Below, one piece after another: positions 27,676 to 37,141 of a stretch of 64,000 bases of DNA (the stretch's first letter is position 1; the number at the start of each line of letters is the position of its first letter). The DNA comes from Aquitalea magnusonii. GTDB taxonomy: Bacteria > Pseudomonadota > Gammaproteobacteria > Burkholderiales > Chromobacteriaceae. The notes below the pieces were generated by a model, which worked only from the letters and a program-made list of their open reading frames with translations, was not told where the DNA came from and made no database searches. The translations under genes and the position numbers were made by a program. The stretch is from assembly GCF_003202035.1 (NCBI RefSeq), contig NZ_QJKC01000005.1, positions 186,001-250,000 of the forward strand, written 5' to 3'.

Positions 27676-29247
27676 TCAAGAGTCCGCCAAGGCCGCTGCC
27701 AGCAATTGGCGGGTATAGGCCTGCCGTGGCGCCGCGAACAACTGGCCGGCAGCCCCCTGCTCCACCACCCGTCCGCCCTGCAATACCAGCACCTGATGCG
27801 CCACCGCGCGGATCACCGCCAGATCATGACTGATGAACAGATAACTGAGGCCGTATTTGCGCTGCAGGCTGCGCAACAGCTGCAGCACCTGTTTTTGCAA
27901 GGTGGCATCCAGCGCACTGGTCGGTTCGTCCAGCAGCAGGAGCTTGGGCTTGAGAATCAATGCCCGGGCGATGGCAATACGCTGGCGCTGACCACCGGAG
28001 AATTCATGCGGATAGCGCTCCATGCATTCATGATGCAGGCCCACTTCGGCCAGGGTGGCCACCACCTGCTGGCGGATTTCGGCGTGGCTGAGCTGCGGCT
28101 GGTGCCGTTCCAGCCCTTCGGCCACGATCTGCCCCACCGTCATGCGTGGCGACAGCGCGGCGAACGGGTCCTGGAATACCACCTGGAAATCCTTGCGTGC
28201 CCGGCGCAGTGCGCCGCCGCGCAAGCCCTGCAGATCGACATCATCCAGGCTGATCTCGCCGCGGCACGGCAACAGCCGCAGCAGGGCCAGGCCCAGCGTG
28301 GTCTTACCCGAGCCCGATTCCCCGACAATGCCCAGTGTCCGCCCGGCGGGCACGCTGAGTGACACATCCTGCAACACCGTCTGCTCGCGCCGGCGCAGCA
28401 GGCCGCTTTTCTGGACATAGCTGACCGCCAGATTGCGCGCCAGCAGACGCGGCGGCATGACTGGGGCGGCTTCCTCGTCCAGCACATCCGGCCGGCTGGC
28501 CAGCAATTCGGCGGTATACGGGTGGGCGGGCTGGCGGAACACCTGTGCCACCTTGCCACTTTCCACCACCAGGCCGCCGCGCATCACCACCACCTTGTCG
28601 GCAAAGCGCCGCACCAGGTTGAGGTCGTGGGTGATGAACAGCACCGCCATGCCCAGTTCCTGCTGCAATTCGTCCAGCAGTTGCAGGATTTGCGCCTGCA
28701 CCGTCACATCCAGTGCCGTGGTGGGCTCATCGGCAATCAACAGGCGCGGCTGGCAGGCCAGCGCCATGGCGATCATCGCGCGCTGGCGCTGGCCGCCGGA
28801 CAGCTGGAAGGGGTAGCTGTCTATCTTGTCAGCCGCCTCGCTGATGCCGGTACGCAGCAACAGGCGGATGGCCTCGGCCCGCGCTTCACGGGCATTCAGT
28901 CCCAGATGCAGGGTCAGGGTTTCGCCGATTTGCCGGCCAATGGTGAACAGCGGGTTGAGCGCATGCATGGGTTCCTGAAAAATCATCGCGATATCGCGGC
29001 CACGTATCTGGCGCAGGCGCTTTTCGCCGGCTCCCAGCAGCTCCTCACCGGCCAGGCGGATGGAGCCGCTGAGCCGGACATCGGGATTGAGCTGCAGCAG
29101 GGCCTGGGCGGTCACGGTTTTGCCGGAGCCGGATTCACCCACCAGCGCCACCTTTTCGCCGGCGGCCACGCTGAAGCCCACCGAGGACAACACTTGCTGG
29201 CGGCCAAAGTGGGCATTGAGCGCGGCAACGGTCAACAGGGTTTCCAT
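27676..29247 (-). CDS. yejF: Peptide ABC transporter, double ATPase (YejF type)
   Basis: This 523-residue protein holds two fused ABC ATPase domains. The first has Walker [13 protein letters not shown], signature [14 protein letters not shown] and Walker B LLIADEPT. The second has [26 protein letters not shown] and LLLLDEPT. The start at 29247 leaves 1 bp after the yejE stop; the extension to 29277 would overlap yejE. It energises import of oligopeptides by YejABE. In enterobacteria the same transporter imports the antibiotic microcin C. It is the last gene of the yej operon. Confidence 0.94.
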   Translation of the reverse strand: METLLTVAALNAHFGRQQVLSSVGFSVAAGEKVALVGESGSGKTVTAQALLQLNPDVRLSGSIRLAGEELLGAGEKRLRQIRGRDIAMIFQEPMHALNPLFTIGRQIGETLTLHLGLNAREARAEAIRLLLRTGISEAADKIDSYPFQLSGGQRQRAMIAMALACQPRLLIADEPTTALDVTVQAQILQLLDELQQELGMAVLFITHDLNLVRRFADKVVVMRGGLVVESGKVAQVFRQPAHPYTAELLASRPDVLDEEAAPVMPPRLLARNLAVSYVQKSGLLRRREQTVLQDVSLSVPAGRTLGIVGESGSGKTTLGLALLRLLPCRGEISLDDVDLQGLRGGALRRARKDFQVVFQDPFAALSPRMTVGQIVAEGLERHQPQLSHAEIRQQVVATLAEVGLHHECMERYPHEFSGGQRQRIAIARALILKPKLLLLDEPTSALDATLQKQVLQLLRSLQRKYGLSYLFISHDLAVIRAVAHQVLVLQGGRVVEQGAAGQLFAAPRQAYTRQLLAAALADS

Positions 29248-29248
29248 C

Positions 29249-30280
29249 TCAGCCTTTCCGGGTATCCATGGCGGCACGCAGCCCTTCGCCGATGAAGATC
29301 AGCAATAGCAGGGTGGTGGTGAGAACGGCGAAGGTGGGCAGGGCAATCCACCAGGCGTCCAGATTGTCCTTGCCCTGTGCCAGCAGCTCGCCCAGGCTGG
29401 GCGTGCTGGATGGCACCCCCAGACCGAGAAAATCCAGGCTGGTGAGTGCCAGAATCGCCCCGCTCACCCGGAAGGGCAGAAAGGCCAGCACCGGTGTCAG
29501 GCTGTTGGGCAGCAAATGCCGCCACATGATCTGCAGGCTGTTCAGCCCCAGCGCGCGCGCCGCCAGCACATATTCCAGCTGGCGGTTACGCAGGAACTCG
29601 GCACGCACATAATCGGCCAGCCCCATCCAGCCGAATACCGTCAGCAGCAATAACAGCAGCAGCAGGCTGGGCTTGAACAGCGAGGCCAGGATGATCAGCA
29701 GGTAAAGCTCGGGCAGGCTGCCCCAGATTTCCAGCAGTCTTTGCAGCACAAGATCGAACTTGCCGCCGAAAAAACCCTGCAGCGAGCCGAACAGCACCCC
29801 CAGCAGCGTGCCGGACACGGTCAGTGCCAGTGCAAACAGCACCGACACCCGAAAGCCGTAGATCAGCCGTGCCAGCACGTCCCGCCCGCGATCATCGGTG
29901 CCCAGCACATTGTCAGCCGACGGCGCCGCCGGGTTGGGGTTGTCGGCAAAATAATTCACCGTGTTGTAGCTGTAGGGATTGGGCGCATAGACGGCAAAGT
30001 TGCCCGGCCGGGCAAACTGGTCCTGGATGAAGGGGTCGAGATAATCGGTGGCGGTGTCAAAATCGCCGCCGAATGTGGTTTCCTGGTAATCGAACAGCAG
30101 GGGGAAATACAGCTGGTCGTGATAGCGCACCACCAGCGGGCGGTCGTTGGAGAGCAGCTCGGCCCCCAGCGACAGTGCAAACAGCAGCAGGAACAGCCAC
30201 AGGCTGTAAAAGCCGCGCTTGTGCTGGCAAAAACGCCGCCAGGCGCGCTGACCGGGAGTGAGACCGGGCACATGGCTCAT
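29249..30280 (-). CDS. yejE: Peptide ABC transporter permease (YejE type)
   Basis: This 343-residue inner-membrane permease of the OppC/YejE group has an N-terminal helix (FYSLWLFLLLFALSLGAELL), a long periplasmic loop typical of YejE (VRYHDQLYFPLL, FDTATDYLDPFIQDQF), and five further helices with the EAA-like loop ARALGLNSLQIMWRHLLPNSL. It overlaps yejB by 4 bp and nearly touches yejF, so the three are co-translated. Confidence 0.94.
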   Translation of the reverse strand: MSHVPGLTPGQRAWRRFCQHKRGFYSLWLFLLLFALSLGAELLSNDRPLVVRYHDQLYFPLLFDYQETTFGGDFDTATDYLDPFIQDQFARPGNFAVYAPNPYSYNTVNYFADNPNPAAPSADNVLGTDDRGRDVLARLIYGFRVSVLFALALTVSGTLLGVLFGSLQGFFGGKFDLVLQRLLEIWGSLPELYLLIILASLFKPSLLLLLLLLTVFGWMGLADYVRAEFLRNRQLEYVLAARALGLNSLQIMWRHLLPNSLTPVLAFLPFRVSGAILALTSLDFLGLGVPSSTPSLGELLAQGKDNLDAWWIALPTFAVLTTTLLLLIFIGEGLRAAMDTRKG

Positions 30281-31332
30281 CGCTCACCTCCCTCGAAGCT
30301 GACACGCGGGTCCACCAGCACATAGCTCAGATCGGACAACAGCTTGGCCAGCAAGCCCAGCAGGGTGAACACATACAGGCTGCCCATCACCACCGGGTAA
30401 TCGCGGCGCATCACCGACTCGTAGGACAGCAGGCCCAGCCCGTCCAGCGAGAACAGGGTTTCGATCAGCAGGCTGCCGGTAAAGAAGGCGCCGATAAAGG
30501 CCGCCGGAAAGCCGGTAATCAGCGGGATCAGCGCATTGCGGAAGACATGGCGGTACAGGATGGCGCGTTCCGACAAACCCTTGGCGCGCGCGGTGTAGAC
30601 ATACTGGCGGCGGATTTCTTCCAGAAACACATTCTTGGTGAGCATGGTCATCACCGCCAGATTCCCCACCACCGAGGCGGTCACTGGCAGCACGATGTGC
30701 CACAGGTAATCCAGCAGCTTGTCGATGAAACTGAGGCTGGACCAGTTGTCGCTGACCAGGCCGCGCAGCGGGAACAGCTGCCAGAAACTGCCGCCACCGA
30801 ACAGCACCAGCAAGGCCACCCCCAGCACAAAACCGGGAATGGCATAGCCGACCAGAATCAGCGTGCTGCTGGCCAGATCGAACAGGCTGCCGTCACGCAC
30901 CGCCTTGGCAATGCCCAGCGGAATGCACAGCAGATAGGTGATGAAAAAGGTCCACAGGCCGATGCTCATCGACACCGGCAGCTTGGACAGGATCAGCTGC
31001 GCCACCGACTGGTGATGGAAAAAGCTCTCGCCCAGATCAAAGCGGGCAAAACCGGCCAGCATGTGGCCAAAGCGCTGCAAGGGCGGCTGGTCAAAGCCAT
31101 ACAGCTTGCGCAGTGCCTGCAACTCTTCCGGTTGCAGCCCGCCGCGGCTCTGATACGGGCTGCCGCTGCTGACCGTCTCGCCGGCCACACCGCTGTGGCC
31201 CAGTTGCTGCACCATCTGCTCCACCGGTCCGCCCGGCACCAGCTGGATGATGGCAAAGGTGAGCGCCAGCACGCCGATCAGGGTGGGAATCATCAGTAAC
31301 AGGCGTTTGAGGATATAGCGCCACATGCTCAT
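30277..31332 (-). CDS. yejB: Peptide ABC transporter permease (YejB type)
   Basis: This 351-residue permease of the OppB/YejB group starts at 31332 (MSMWRYILKRLLLMIPTL), overlapping the yejA stop as ATGA; the longer upstream frame lies inside yejA and is rejected. It has the large periplasmic insertion after helix 1 seen in YejB and the EAA loop TARAKGLSERAILYRHVFRNAL. It pairs with YejE to form the membrane channel. Confidence 0.94.
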   Translation of the reverse strand: MSMWRYILKRLLLMIPTLIGVLALTFAIIQLVPGGPVEQMVQQLGHSGVAGETVSSGSPYQSRGGLQPEELQALRKLYGFDQPPLQRFGHMLAGFARFDLGESFFHHQSVAQLILSKLPVSMSIGLWTFFITYLLCIPLGIAKAVRDGSLFDLASSTLILVGYAIPGFVLGVALLVLFGGGSFWQLFPLRGLVSDNWSSLSFIDKLLDYLWHIVLPVTASVVGNLAVMTMLTKNVFLEEIRRQYVYTARAKGLSERAILYRHVFRNALIPLITGFPAAFIGAFFTGSLLIETLFSLDGLGLLSYESVMRRDYPVVMGSLYVFTLLGLLAKLLSDLSYVLVDPRVSFEGGER

Positions 31333-33116
31333 TTTTTCTCCCACCAGGTTTCGATGGCCCACATGGTCGGGCTGTAATACAAAGGTAGCTTGGCCGGCTG
31401 GCCAAAGCGGTTCCACCAGGCCATGCGGTAATAAGGCAGATACCAGTTGGGCAGCAGGTAGTAGCCGGCACGCAAGACCCGGTCCAGCGCCCGGCTGGCC
31501 GCCTGCAACTGGCGGCGGTCGGCAAACTGCTGGAAATCGGGCAGCAGGGCCTCTACCGCCGGATCGCACAGCCCGGCCCAGTTTTGCGAACCGGGGGTCT
31601 GCGCCGCCTGACAGCTGTGGTAGTCCAGTTGCTCGTTGCCCGGGCTATTGCTGGCGCCATACACCACCACCGTCATGTCGTAGTCGAAATCATTCAGCCG
31701 GCGCTGGTAGATGGCCGGGTCCACCAGCCGCACCGTCAGGGTGATGCCCAGCTTGGCCAGATTCTGCTGCCAGCCGCTGGCCACCCGGTCGTATACCTTG
31801 GAATAGGTCAGAAACTCGATGCGTAGCGGGCGGCCGCGATGGTCGACCAGCAAACCGCCCTCGTAGCGCCAGCCCGCCTCGAACAACAGCTGGCGCGCCT
31901 GGCGCAGATTACGGCGGATGCCATAGCGGCCATCGGTAAACGGTGGTTCCACCGGCAGGCCGAACACCACCGGGTCCAGCTTGTCCTTGATCGGATTGAG
32001 CAGCTTCAGCTCGTCCGGCCCCGGCAGACCGCTGGCGGCCAGATCGCTATTGGTAAAAAAGCTGTTGCTGCGCCGGTACTGGCCATAAAACAGGTTACGG
32101 TTGGCCCATTCGAAATCAAAGGCCAGGCTGATGGCCTGGCGCAAGCGCTTGTCGGCAAACTGCTGCCGCCGCAGATTGAACACAAAGCCCTGCATGCCGG
32201 CACTGAGCTGGTGCGGCAGGGCTTTCTTGATGATGCGGCCATCGTCAAACTTGGGGCCGACATAGCCGCGCGCCCATTGCTTGGCCATGTTCTCGGCCGA
32301 CACATCGAACTCGCCGGCCTTGAAGGCTTCCAGCCGGGCGGTTTCGTCCTGGTAATAGCGGTAGCGGATGCGGTCGAAATTGAACATGCCCCGGCGAACC
32401 GGCAGCCTGGCTGCCCAGTATTGCGGATTGCGCTTGAAGCTGATGTTCTTGCCCAGGTCATAGCGCTCCAGCACATAGGGGCCGGAGCCGACCGGTGGCT
32501 GCAGGGCCACATCGGCCAGCGATTTGCCGGCAGCAATCCATTGCCGGGAAAACACCGGCAGCTGGCACAGCGTCATGTGCAGCTCGGAATTCCGGCGCTT
32601 GAAGTCAAAGCGCACGGTGGCGGCATCCACCGCTACCGCCTGTTGCACATCGGCCCAGTAGACGCGGTATAGCGGCGTGGCCGCCGGGTCGCGCGTCAGG
32701 GTATTGAAGGAGGCCACTACATCGGCAGCCTGCACCGGGCGGCCATTGGCAAAGCGCGCCAGCGGGTTCAGGTGAAAGCGTACCGACAACTTGTCGGCAG
32801 CCAGCTGCATGTCGTCGGCCAGCAGGCCATAGCAGCTATAGGGTTCGTCCTCGCTGGACACGCCCAGCGTATCCAGCAACAGCGCCTGTACGCCATCGGC
32901 CTTGTCCCCTTTCAGGGTGAAAGGATTCAGCGTGTCGAAACTGCCCTGCGCCGGCAATACCAGTTGCCCGCCCTTGGGCGCTTGCGGCTCGACATAGTCA
33001 AAATGTGTAAAACCGGCGGCGTATTTCGGGGTATAGCCCATGGCCTGAGCCGGAGCAGCCATCCCCCTGGCAGCCCACAGCAGCAGCAAAACCCCTAGCC
33101 AATGTTGTTGTTTCAT
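31329..33116 (-). CDS. yejA: Peptide-binding periplasmic protein (YejA type)
   Basis: This 595-residue SBP family 5 protein has a signal peptide (LGVLLLLWAARGMAAPAQA). Typical features are PKGGQLVLPAQGSFDTLNPFTLKGD and the late region PLYYSPTMWAIETWWEKK. YejA captures oligopeptides for import. It heads the operon; I see no strong ribosome site before ATG 33116 (CAACAAT only). Confidence 0.93.
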   Translation of the reverse strand: MKQQHWLGVLLLLWAARGMAAPAQAMGYTPKYAAGFTHFDYVEPQAPKGGQLVLPAQGSFDTLNPFTLKGDKADGVQALLLDTLGVSSEDEPYSCYGLLADDMQLAADKLSVRFHLNPLARFANGRPVQAADVVASFNTLTRDPAATPLYRVYWADVQQAVAVDAATVRFDFKRRNSELHMTLCQLPVFSRQWIAAGKSLADVALQPPVGSGPYVLERYDLGKNISFKRNPQYWAARLPVRRGMFNFDRIRYRYYQDETARLEAFKAGEFDVSAENMAKQWARGYVGPKFDDGRIIKKALPHQLSAGMQGFVFNLRRQQFADKRLRQAISLAFDFEWANRNLFYGQYRRSNSFFTNSDLAASGLPGPDELKLLNPIKDKLDPVVFGLPVEPPFTDGRYGIRRNLRQARQLLFEAGWRYEGGLLVDHRGRPLRIEFLTYSKVYDRVASGWQQNLAKLGITLTVRLVDPAIYQRRLNDFDYDMTVVVYGASNSPGNEQLDYHSCQAAQTPGSQNWAGLCDPAVEALLPDFQQFADRRQLQAASRALDRVLRAGYYLLPNWYLPYYRMAWWNRFGQPAKLPLYYSPTMWAIETWWEKK

Positions 33117-33446
33117 ATTGTTGTGACTGCTTACGCATTAATCATGACTAGCTTATCATTGCGGTTTTCCGTTTTGCGGCTGCCGGCGACAGTCTGCCGC
33201 CCAGCCCGGGCAGAACGGGATAATCATGCATTGTGGACAGGATAGCCTGTTTCCGGCTGGCGGCGGAACGCTCCAGCCCGTGGCGCACGGCCTGTTACCA
33301 CGATATAAACCTTTTTCCGACCGTCTGCCGGACGCGCGATTCGCGGCCTTGCCGCCTCGTGCACGACGGCTGTCGGACAATCCCCACGACAGCGTAGTGC
33401 AGGCTTGGGTATAATGCCCCCCTGTTTCTACCAAGAAGGACTCCAA
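33117..33446. other. Divergent promoter region between yejA and fabI
   Basis: This 330-bp gap holds the promoters of the yej operon (minus) and fabI (plus). The only clear element is the TATAAT at 33410-33415. A 62-codon frame at 33226-33414 has no ribosome site or recognisable product and is not called. Confidence 0.6.
33410..33415 (+). promoter_or_regulatory. -10 element of the fabI promoter
   Basis: A perfect TATAAT preceded by TTGGG lies 31 bp before the fabI start, giving a short leader that contains AAGAAGGA. The -35 region (33387-33392) is poor, so an activator may be needed. Confidence 0.6.
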
Positions 33447-34235
33447 ATGGGCTTTCTGCAAGGCAAAAAAATTCTGATTACCGGCATGATCTCCAACCGC
33501 TCCATCGCCTATGGCATCGCCCAGGCGTGCCACAAGCAAGGCGCGGAGCTGGCTTTCACCTATGTGGTGGACAAGCTGGAAGACCGTGTACGTGAAATGG
33601 CCAAGGATTTCGGCAGCGAGCTGGTTTTCCGCTGCGATGTGCAGAGCGATGATGAAATCAACCAGCTGTTTGTCGATCTGGGCAAGCAGTGGGATGGTCT
33701 GGACGGCCTGGTGCATGCCATTGCCTTCGCCCCGCGCGAATCGCTGGAAGGCGACTTCCTGGATGCGCTGACCCGCGAAGCCTTCCACACCGCGCACGAT
33801 GTTTCCGCTTACAGCTTCCCGGCGCTGGCCAAGGCAGCACGCCCGATGATGCAAGGCCGCAATGCCGCCCTGCTGACCCTGTCCTATCTGGGTGCCATCC
33901 GCGCCATCCCGAACTACAACGTGATGGGTCTGGCCAAGGCCAGCCTGGAATCGTCGGTACGCTTCATGGCCGCCAGCCTGGGCAAGGACAATATCCGTGT
34001 CAACGGCCTGTCCGCCGGTCCGATCAAGACCCTGGCCGCTGCCGGCATTTCCGGCTTCTCCAAGCTGCTGTCGATTGCTGCCGGCCAGTCCTGTCTGCGC
34101 CGCAACGTCACCACCGAGGAAGTGGGCAACACCGCAGCCTTCCTGCTGTCGGACCTGGCCTCCGGCATTACCGGTGAAATCACCTATGTTGATGCCGGCT
34201 TCAGCATCAACTCGATGAACGTACCGGACGCCTGA
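33447..34235 (+). CDS. fabI: Enoyl-[acyl-carrier-protein] reductase (NADH)
   Basis: This 262-residue SDR-fold enzyme catalyses the last reduction in fatty-acid elongation. It starts [25 protein letters not shown], the FabI-specific nucleotide site. The catalytic pair is Tyr-x6-Lys in YNVMGLAK, with a further tyrosine in LSYLGA. C-terminal [13 protein letters not shown] is the substrate-loop region that closes over triclosan-type inhibitors. The start at 33447 is set by AAGAAGGA upstream. Confidence 0.97.
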   Translation: MGFLQGKKILITGMISNRSIAYGIAQACHKQGAELAFTYVVDKLEDRVREMAKDFGSELVFRCDVQSDDEINQLFVDLGKQWDGLDGLVHAIAFAPRESLEGDFLDALTREAFHTAHDVSAYSFPALAKAARPMMQGRNAALLTLSYLGAIRAIPNYNVMGLAKASLESSVRFMAASLGKDNIRVNGLSAGPIKTLAAAGISGFSKLLSIAAGQSCLRRNVTTEEVGNTAAFLLSDLASGITGEITYVDAGFSINSMNVPDA

Positions 34236-34276
34236 GTCATCCCGGCCTAGCCGGCTGCACTGCTGACAGGTCTGCC

Positions 34277-34313
34277 ACGGGGCGGCTTCCTTGACCGGAA
34301 ACCGCCCCGTTTT
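34277..34313 (+). terminator. Intrinsic terminator after fabI
   Basis: A 9-bp perfect stem (ACGGGGCGG 34277-34285 with CCGCCCCGT 34302-34310) is followed by TTT. The T run is short but the stem is strong. Confidence 0.7.
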
Positions 34314-34339
34314 GCTGTGCGCGCCCCGCCGGGTTCAAC

Positions 34340-34350
34340 CAAATGGTGGA
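34340..34350. promoter_or_regulatory. Shared 11-bp motif, candidate operator of the MoaF-SDR unit
   Basis: CAAATGGTGGA lies 61 bp before the MoaF start within the inverted repeat ACCA-AA-TGGT. The identical 11-mer occurs at 37047-37057, 64 bp before the start of the SDR gene at 36983. This suggests that one regulator controls both units. Confidence 0.45.
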
Positions 34351-34410
34351 TGGTGCCGCCAGCGCCGCTCTCGCACACTGACCGGGCCATTACCCAATCA
34401 GGAGAACAGC

Positions 34411-35244
34411 ATGAGCAGCCAACCCGTATTCATTCCCGTCGGCGATCTGGCCGATGGTTTCGCGCCGGACAGCCACATCCTTCCCGGCACAGCAGTCCTG
34501 CAAGGGCGAAAGTTTGTGCTGCACTTTGCCGATGGCAGCAGCGCCAGCCTGCAGGTGGGCGAGCAGGAGTGCCAGCTGACAAGCCTGGGCCAGGGCAGCG
34601 CCGAGGGCTTTGTCGGTCAGGGCGCTTACCGCGCCAGCAGCCTGCGCCCCGGCATCGTGCTGCTGGACTTCATCCCGCGCCAGGCACATGGCCATTCGCT
34701 CAGCCTGGTACTGGATCTGAGCGCTGCGCTGTTTACCGCGGTGGCCGGCCAGCTGCCCAGCGCACAGGAAGTGGCGCAGTCCGCCTTCAGCCGCGTCAAT
34801 CAGGGCCAGGAACTCACCGCAGTGCGCTGCCAGTTTGCCCATGGCAGCCTCGATCAGCCACTTGCGGCCAATACCCCCCTGCACCATGTCACCGATGAGT
34901 TGCTCGGCCTGCGCAACCTGTACCGCTACAGCCCCACCGAGTGTTACGAGCATATCTATCTGAACAGCCACTTTTATACCTGGCAGTGCCTGCAAGGGGT
35001 GGAACAGGGGCTGGCCGATGTAGACCGCTGCCACTACTTCAAGCTGGACCACGAGCTCTACCTGTTTGTCTGGCGCGAGAAAATCATCCCCACACTGGGC
35101 GTGGTGCTGATCGACCTGCAGCAACTGAAAACCGATGGCAAGATTTTCGGCTATCAGGGCAATGACTTCAGCGCCATTGCCAATTTCCCGGTGGGTGCCA
35201 GGACACAGATCCTCAACCGCACCAGCCACCCGCTGCACGACTGA
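34411..35244 (+). CDS. MoaF-domain protein (monoamine-regulon type)
   Basis: This 277-residue cytosolic protein starts at 34411 behind CAGGAGAACAGC. It is built of two similar beta-rich halves. The first is about 1-125 (FVLHFADGSSASLQV, GIVLLDFIPR) and the second about 150-277 (YEHIYLNSHFYTWQCLQG, HYFKLDHELYLFVWREKI, KIFGYQGNDFSAIANFPVGA). This is the MoaF N- plus C-domain arrangement. Databases often label it molybdenum cofactor biosynthesis protein F, but the name comes from the Klebsiella monoamine regulon (moaEF), and no moco role is supported here. The activity is unknown. It is followed 9 bp later by an SDR and lies in an aromatic-amine catabolic region, so a lipocalin-like ligand-binding role is plausible. 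Confidence 0.75.
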   Translation: MSSQPVFIPVGDLADGFAPDSHILPGTAVLQGRKFVLHFADGSSASLQVGEQECQLTSLGQGSAEGFVGQGAYRASSLRPGIVLLDFIPRQAHGHSLSLVLDLSAALFTAVAGQLPSAQEVAQSAFSRVNQGQELTAVRCQFAHGSLDQPLAANTPLHHVTDELLGLRNLYRYSPTECYEHIYLNSHFYTWQCLQGVEQGLADVDRCHYFKLDHELYLFVWREKIIPTLGVVLIDLQQLKTDGKIFGYQGNDFSAIANFPVGARTQILNRTSHPLHD

Positions 35245-35253
35245 GGAGCGGCC

Positions 35254-36033
35254 ATGCCCAACCCAGACTTTGCCGGCAAGGTGGTGCTGGTGACCGGCGG
35301 CGCGCAAGGCATAGGCGCCGCCATCTGCCAGCTGTTTGCCCGCCATGCCGCCACGGTGGTGGTGGCGGACTTGCAGGGCGAACTAGCCCAGGCCACGGCC
35401 GCAGCCTTGCGGGCGCAAGGGCTGCAGGCCAGCGCCTGCCAGTGCGATCTGGCCGAACCAGAACAGGCCGCCGCACTGGTAGGCCGCGTGCTGGCACAAC
35501 ACGGCCGGCTGGATGTGCTGATCCACAATGCCGCCTATTTCCCGCTGACGGCGTTTGCCGACATCCGCCCGCCCCTGCTGCAACGCACCCTGGCCGTCAA
35601 CCTGCAGGCACTGTTCTGGCTGAGTCAGGCCGCACAAGCGGCCATGCGTCGCCAGGGGGGCGGACGCATCATCGCCACCTCATCGGTAACCGGCCCGCGG
35701 GTTGCCTATCCGGGGCTGGCGCATTACGCGGCGTCCAAGGCCGGGGTCAACGGCTTTATCCGTGCCGCCGCACTGGAACTGGCGGCGGATCGCATCACCG
35801 TCAACGGGGTGGAGCCGGGGATGATACGCACACCAGCCATGGATAATCTGGGCGATGCCGACGTGAATGCGGCCATTGCCCGCGGCATCCCGCTGGGCCG
35901 GCTGGGCGAGCCGGGCGATATCGCGGCAGCCATGCTGTTTCTCGCCTCCGACGCGGCTGCCTACATCACCGGCCAGACCATCGTGGTGGATGGCGGTGCC
36001 ACCTTGCCGGAGAGCAGCGCCGTCATGCCCTGA
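35254..36033 (+). CDS. SDR-family oxidoreductase (with MoaF)
   Basis: This 259-residue classical short-chain dehydrogenase has the cofactor motif TGGAQGIG (residues about 14-21), DLQGE after strand 2 (an acidic residue favouring NAD), NAAYF, the catalytic Ser-Tyr-Lys (SSVTGPR, HYAASK), and the C-terminal GQTIVVDGGATLP. The substrate cannot be read from sequence. It is translationally close to the MoaF gene and convergent with a second SDR across a strong hairpin. The setting suggests oxidation of an aryl alcohol or a related intermediate. Confidence 0.88.
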   Translation: MPNPDFAGKVVLVTGGAQGIGAAICQLFARHAATVVVADLQGELAQATAAALRAQGLQASACQCDLAEPEQAAALVGRVLAQHGRLDVLIHNAAYFPLTAFADIRPPLLQRTLAVNLQALFWLSQAAQAAMRRQGGGRIIATSSVTGPRVAYPGLAHYAASKAGVNGFIRAAALELAADRITVNGVEPGMIRTPAMDNLGDADVNAAIARGIPLGRLGEPGDIAAAMLFLASDAAAYITGQTIVVDGGATLPESSAVMP

Positions 36034-36152
36034 TCGGCTATGGCGCAGCCAGTTGGCAGCAGTTAACAGCGCGGCCAGGCGCGCAGCTGCCGACAGCACC
36101 TGCAGTCGAGCCAGGAGGCTCAAGGCCGCAGCAGCGGTTTTATTCCCGGCAC

Positions 36153-36184
36153 GCAACAAGACCGCCACCCGGCGGTCTTGTTGC
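36153..36184. terminator. Bidirectional hairpin between convergent SDR genes
   Basis: A perfect 14-bp stem (36153-36166 with 36171-36184, loop ACCC) separates two convergent dehydrogenase genes. Neither side has a T tract beyond the TTGTTGC of the stem, so termination efficiency is uncertain, but the position is typical for a shared terminator. Confidence 0.65.
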
Positions 36185-36194
36185 TGGCATGCTG

Positions 36195-36983
36195 TCACAG
36201 CTGACTGTAAGCCAGCGTCGGTACATCGACGATGCTGGAGCCGCCATCCGCCACAATGGCGGCGCCGGTGATGATGCTGGCCTGCTCCGACAGCAAAAAG
36301 CGGCATACCGCGGCGATTTCCTCTGCGGCCGCGGCGCGGCGCAAGGGCACGTCGGCCGTCACCCGGGCATAGGCTTGCTGCAGGCTGTCGCCATAGTGCT
36401 GCATCAGCGGCTGCATTTCCTCGTCGGCCATCGGCGTCTTTACCCAGCCGGGGCAGACCGCATTCACCCTCACCCCTTGCGGGCCATAATCGCGCGCCAG
36501 CGAACGGGTCAGGCCGATCAGCGCATGCTTGGCCGTGGTATAGCCACAGACTTCCGGGCCGGCGGCCAGCGAGGCAATCGAGGCCAGCAACACCACGGCC
36601 CCCCGGCTGTTGATCAGGGCCGGCAGGCAGGCGCGCGTGCTGACAAAGGCCGAATCCAGATTGGCACGCATGGCCGCCTGCCATGCCGCATCGTCGGTAG
36701 CCAGCGCACTGCCCATGCCCAGACCACCGGCGCAGCACAACAGGCCGTCAATCCGCCCGTAACGCTGCATGATCCGGGCCAGCAATGCCTGCCAGTCGGC
36801 ACTGCTGGCGGCATCGCCCACCAGGGCCAGCGCGCCGCAGTCCTGTGCCACTGCCTGCAAGGGCGCAGCGCGGCGGCCGATCAATACCAGGGTGTGGCCA
36901 TCGGCAGCCAGCAGCCGGGCGCAGGCGGCCCCGATGCCGCTGCCGGCTCCGGTAATGACGATGGTTCTGGCGTGTTCGCTCAT
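36195..36983 (-). CDS. SDR-family oxidoreductase
   Basis: This 262-residue classical SDR starts at 36983 (MSEHARTIVITGAGSGIG). It has the TGAGSGIG cofactor motif, IGRRAAPLQ after strand 2 (arginines here usually favour NADP), CCAGG in place of NNAG, the catalytic YTTAK, and a C-terminal GAAIVADGGSSIVD. The exact substrate is unknown. Its promoter region shares the CAAATGGTGGA motif with the MoaF unit and abuts the hpaR promoter, so it is probably part of the same catabolic island. Confidence 0.88.
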   Translation of the reverse strand: MSEHARTIVITGAGSGIGAACARLLAADGHTLVLIGRRAAPLQAVAQDCGALALVGDAASSADWQALLARIMQRYGRIDGLLCCAGGLGMGSALATDDAAWQAAMRANLDSAFVSTRACLPALINSRGAVVLLASIASLAAGPEVCGYTTAKHALIGLTRSLARDYGPQGVRVNAVCPGWVKTPMADEEMQPLMQHYGDSLQQAYARVTADVPLRRAAAAEEIAAVCRFLLSEQASIITGAAIVADGGSSIVDVPTLAYSQL

Positions 36984-37046
36984 GTCTTGCTCCTGTTGGT
37001 GGACAAGGGCCCAGTCTAGGCCGCGGCACGACTGCCCCCCATCCAT

Positions 37047-37057
37047 CAAATGGTGGA
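37047..37057. promoter_or_regulatory. Second copy of the 11-bp motif, upstream of the minus-strand SDR
   Basis: CAAATGGTGGA, here inside CCAT-CAA-ATGG (a perfect 4-bp inverted repeat with a 3-bp spacer), sits 64 bp before the SDR start at 36983. It matches the copy at 34340-34350. Confidence 0.45.
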
Positions 37058-37106
37058 CAGCCACCTGCACAAACAGCGAGGTACTTGGGTTGCAGGAAAC
37101 TGAATG

Positions 37107-37118
37107 TTAAGATGTTAA
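37107..37118. promoter_or_regulatory. Candidate HpaR operator at hpaR
   Basis: TTAAGATGTTAA lies 24 bp before the hpaR start. It differs at one base from the palindrome TTAACATGTTAA. The position fits negative autoregulation, as known for MarR-family regulators. Confidence 0.65.
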
Positions 37119-37141
37119 AAACATTGCCCATCCTGTGCCCC

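Noticed and set aside
33226-33414. Small open frame in the yejA-fabI gap
   Set aside because: No ribosome site or recognisable product, and it ends within the fabI promoter.
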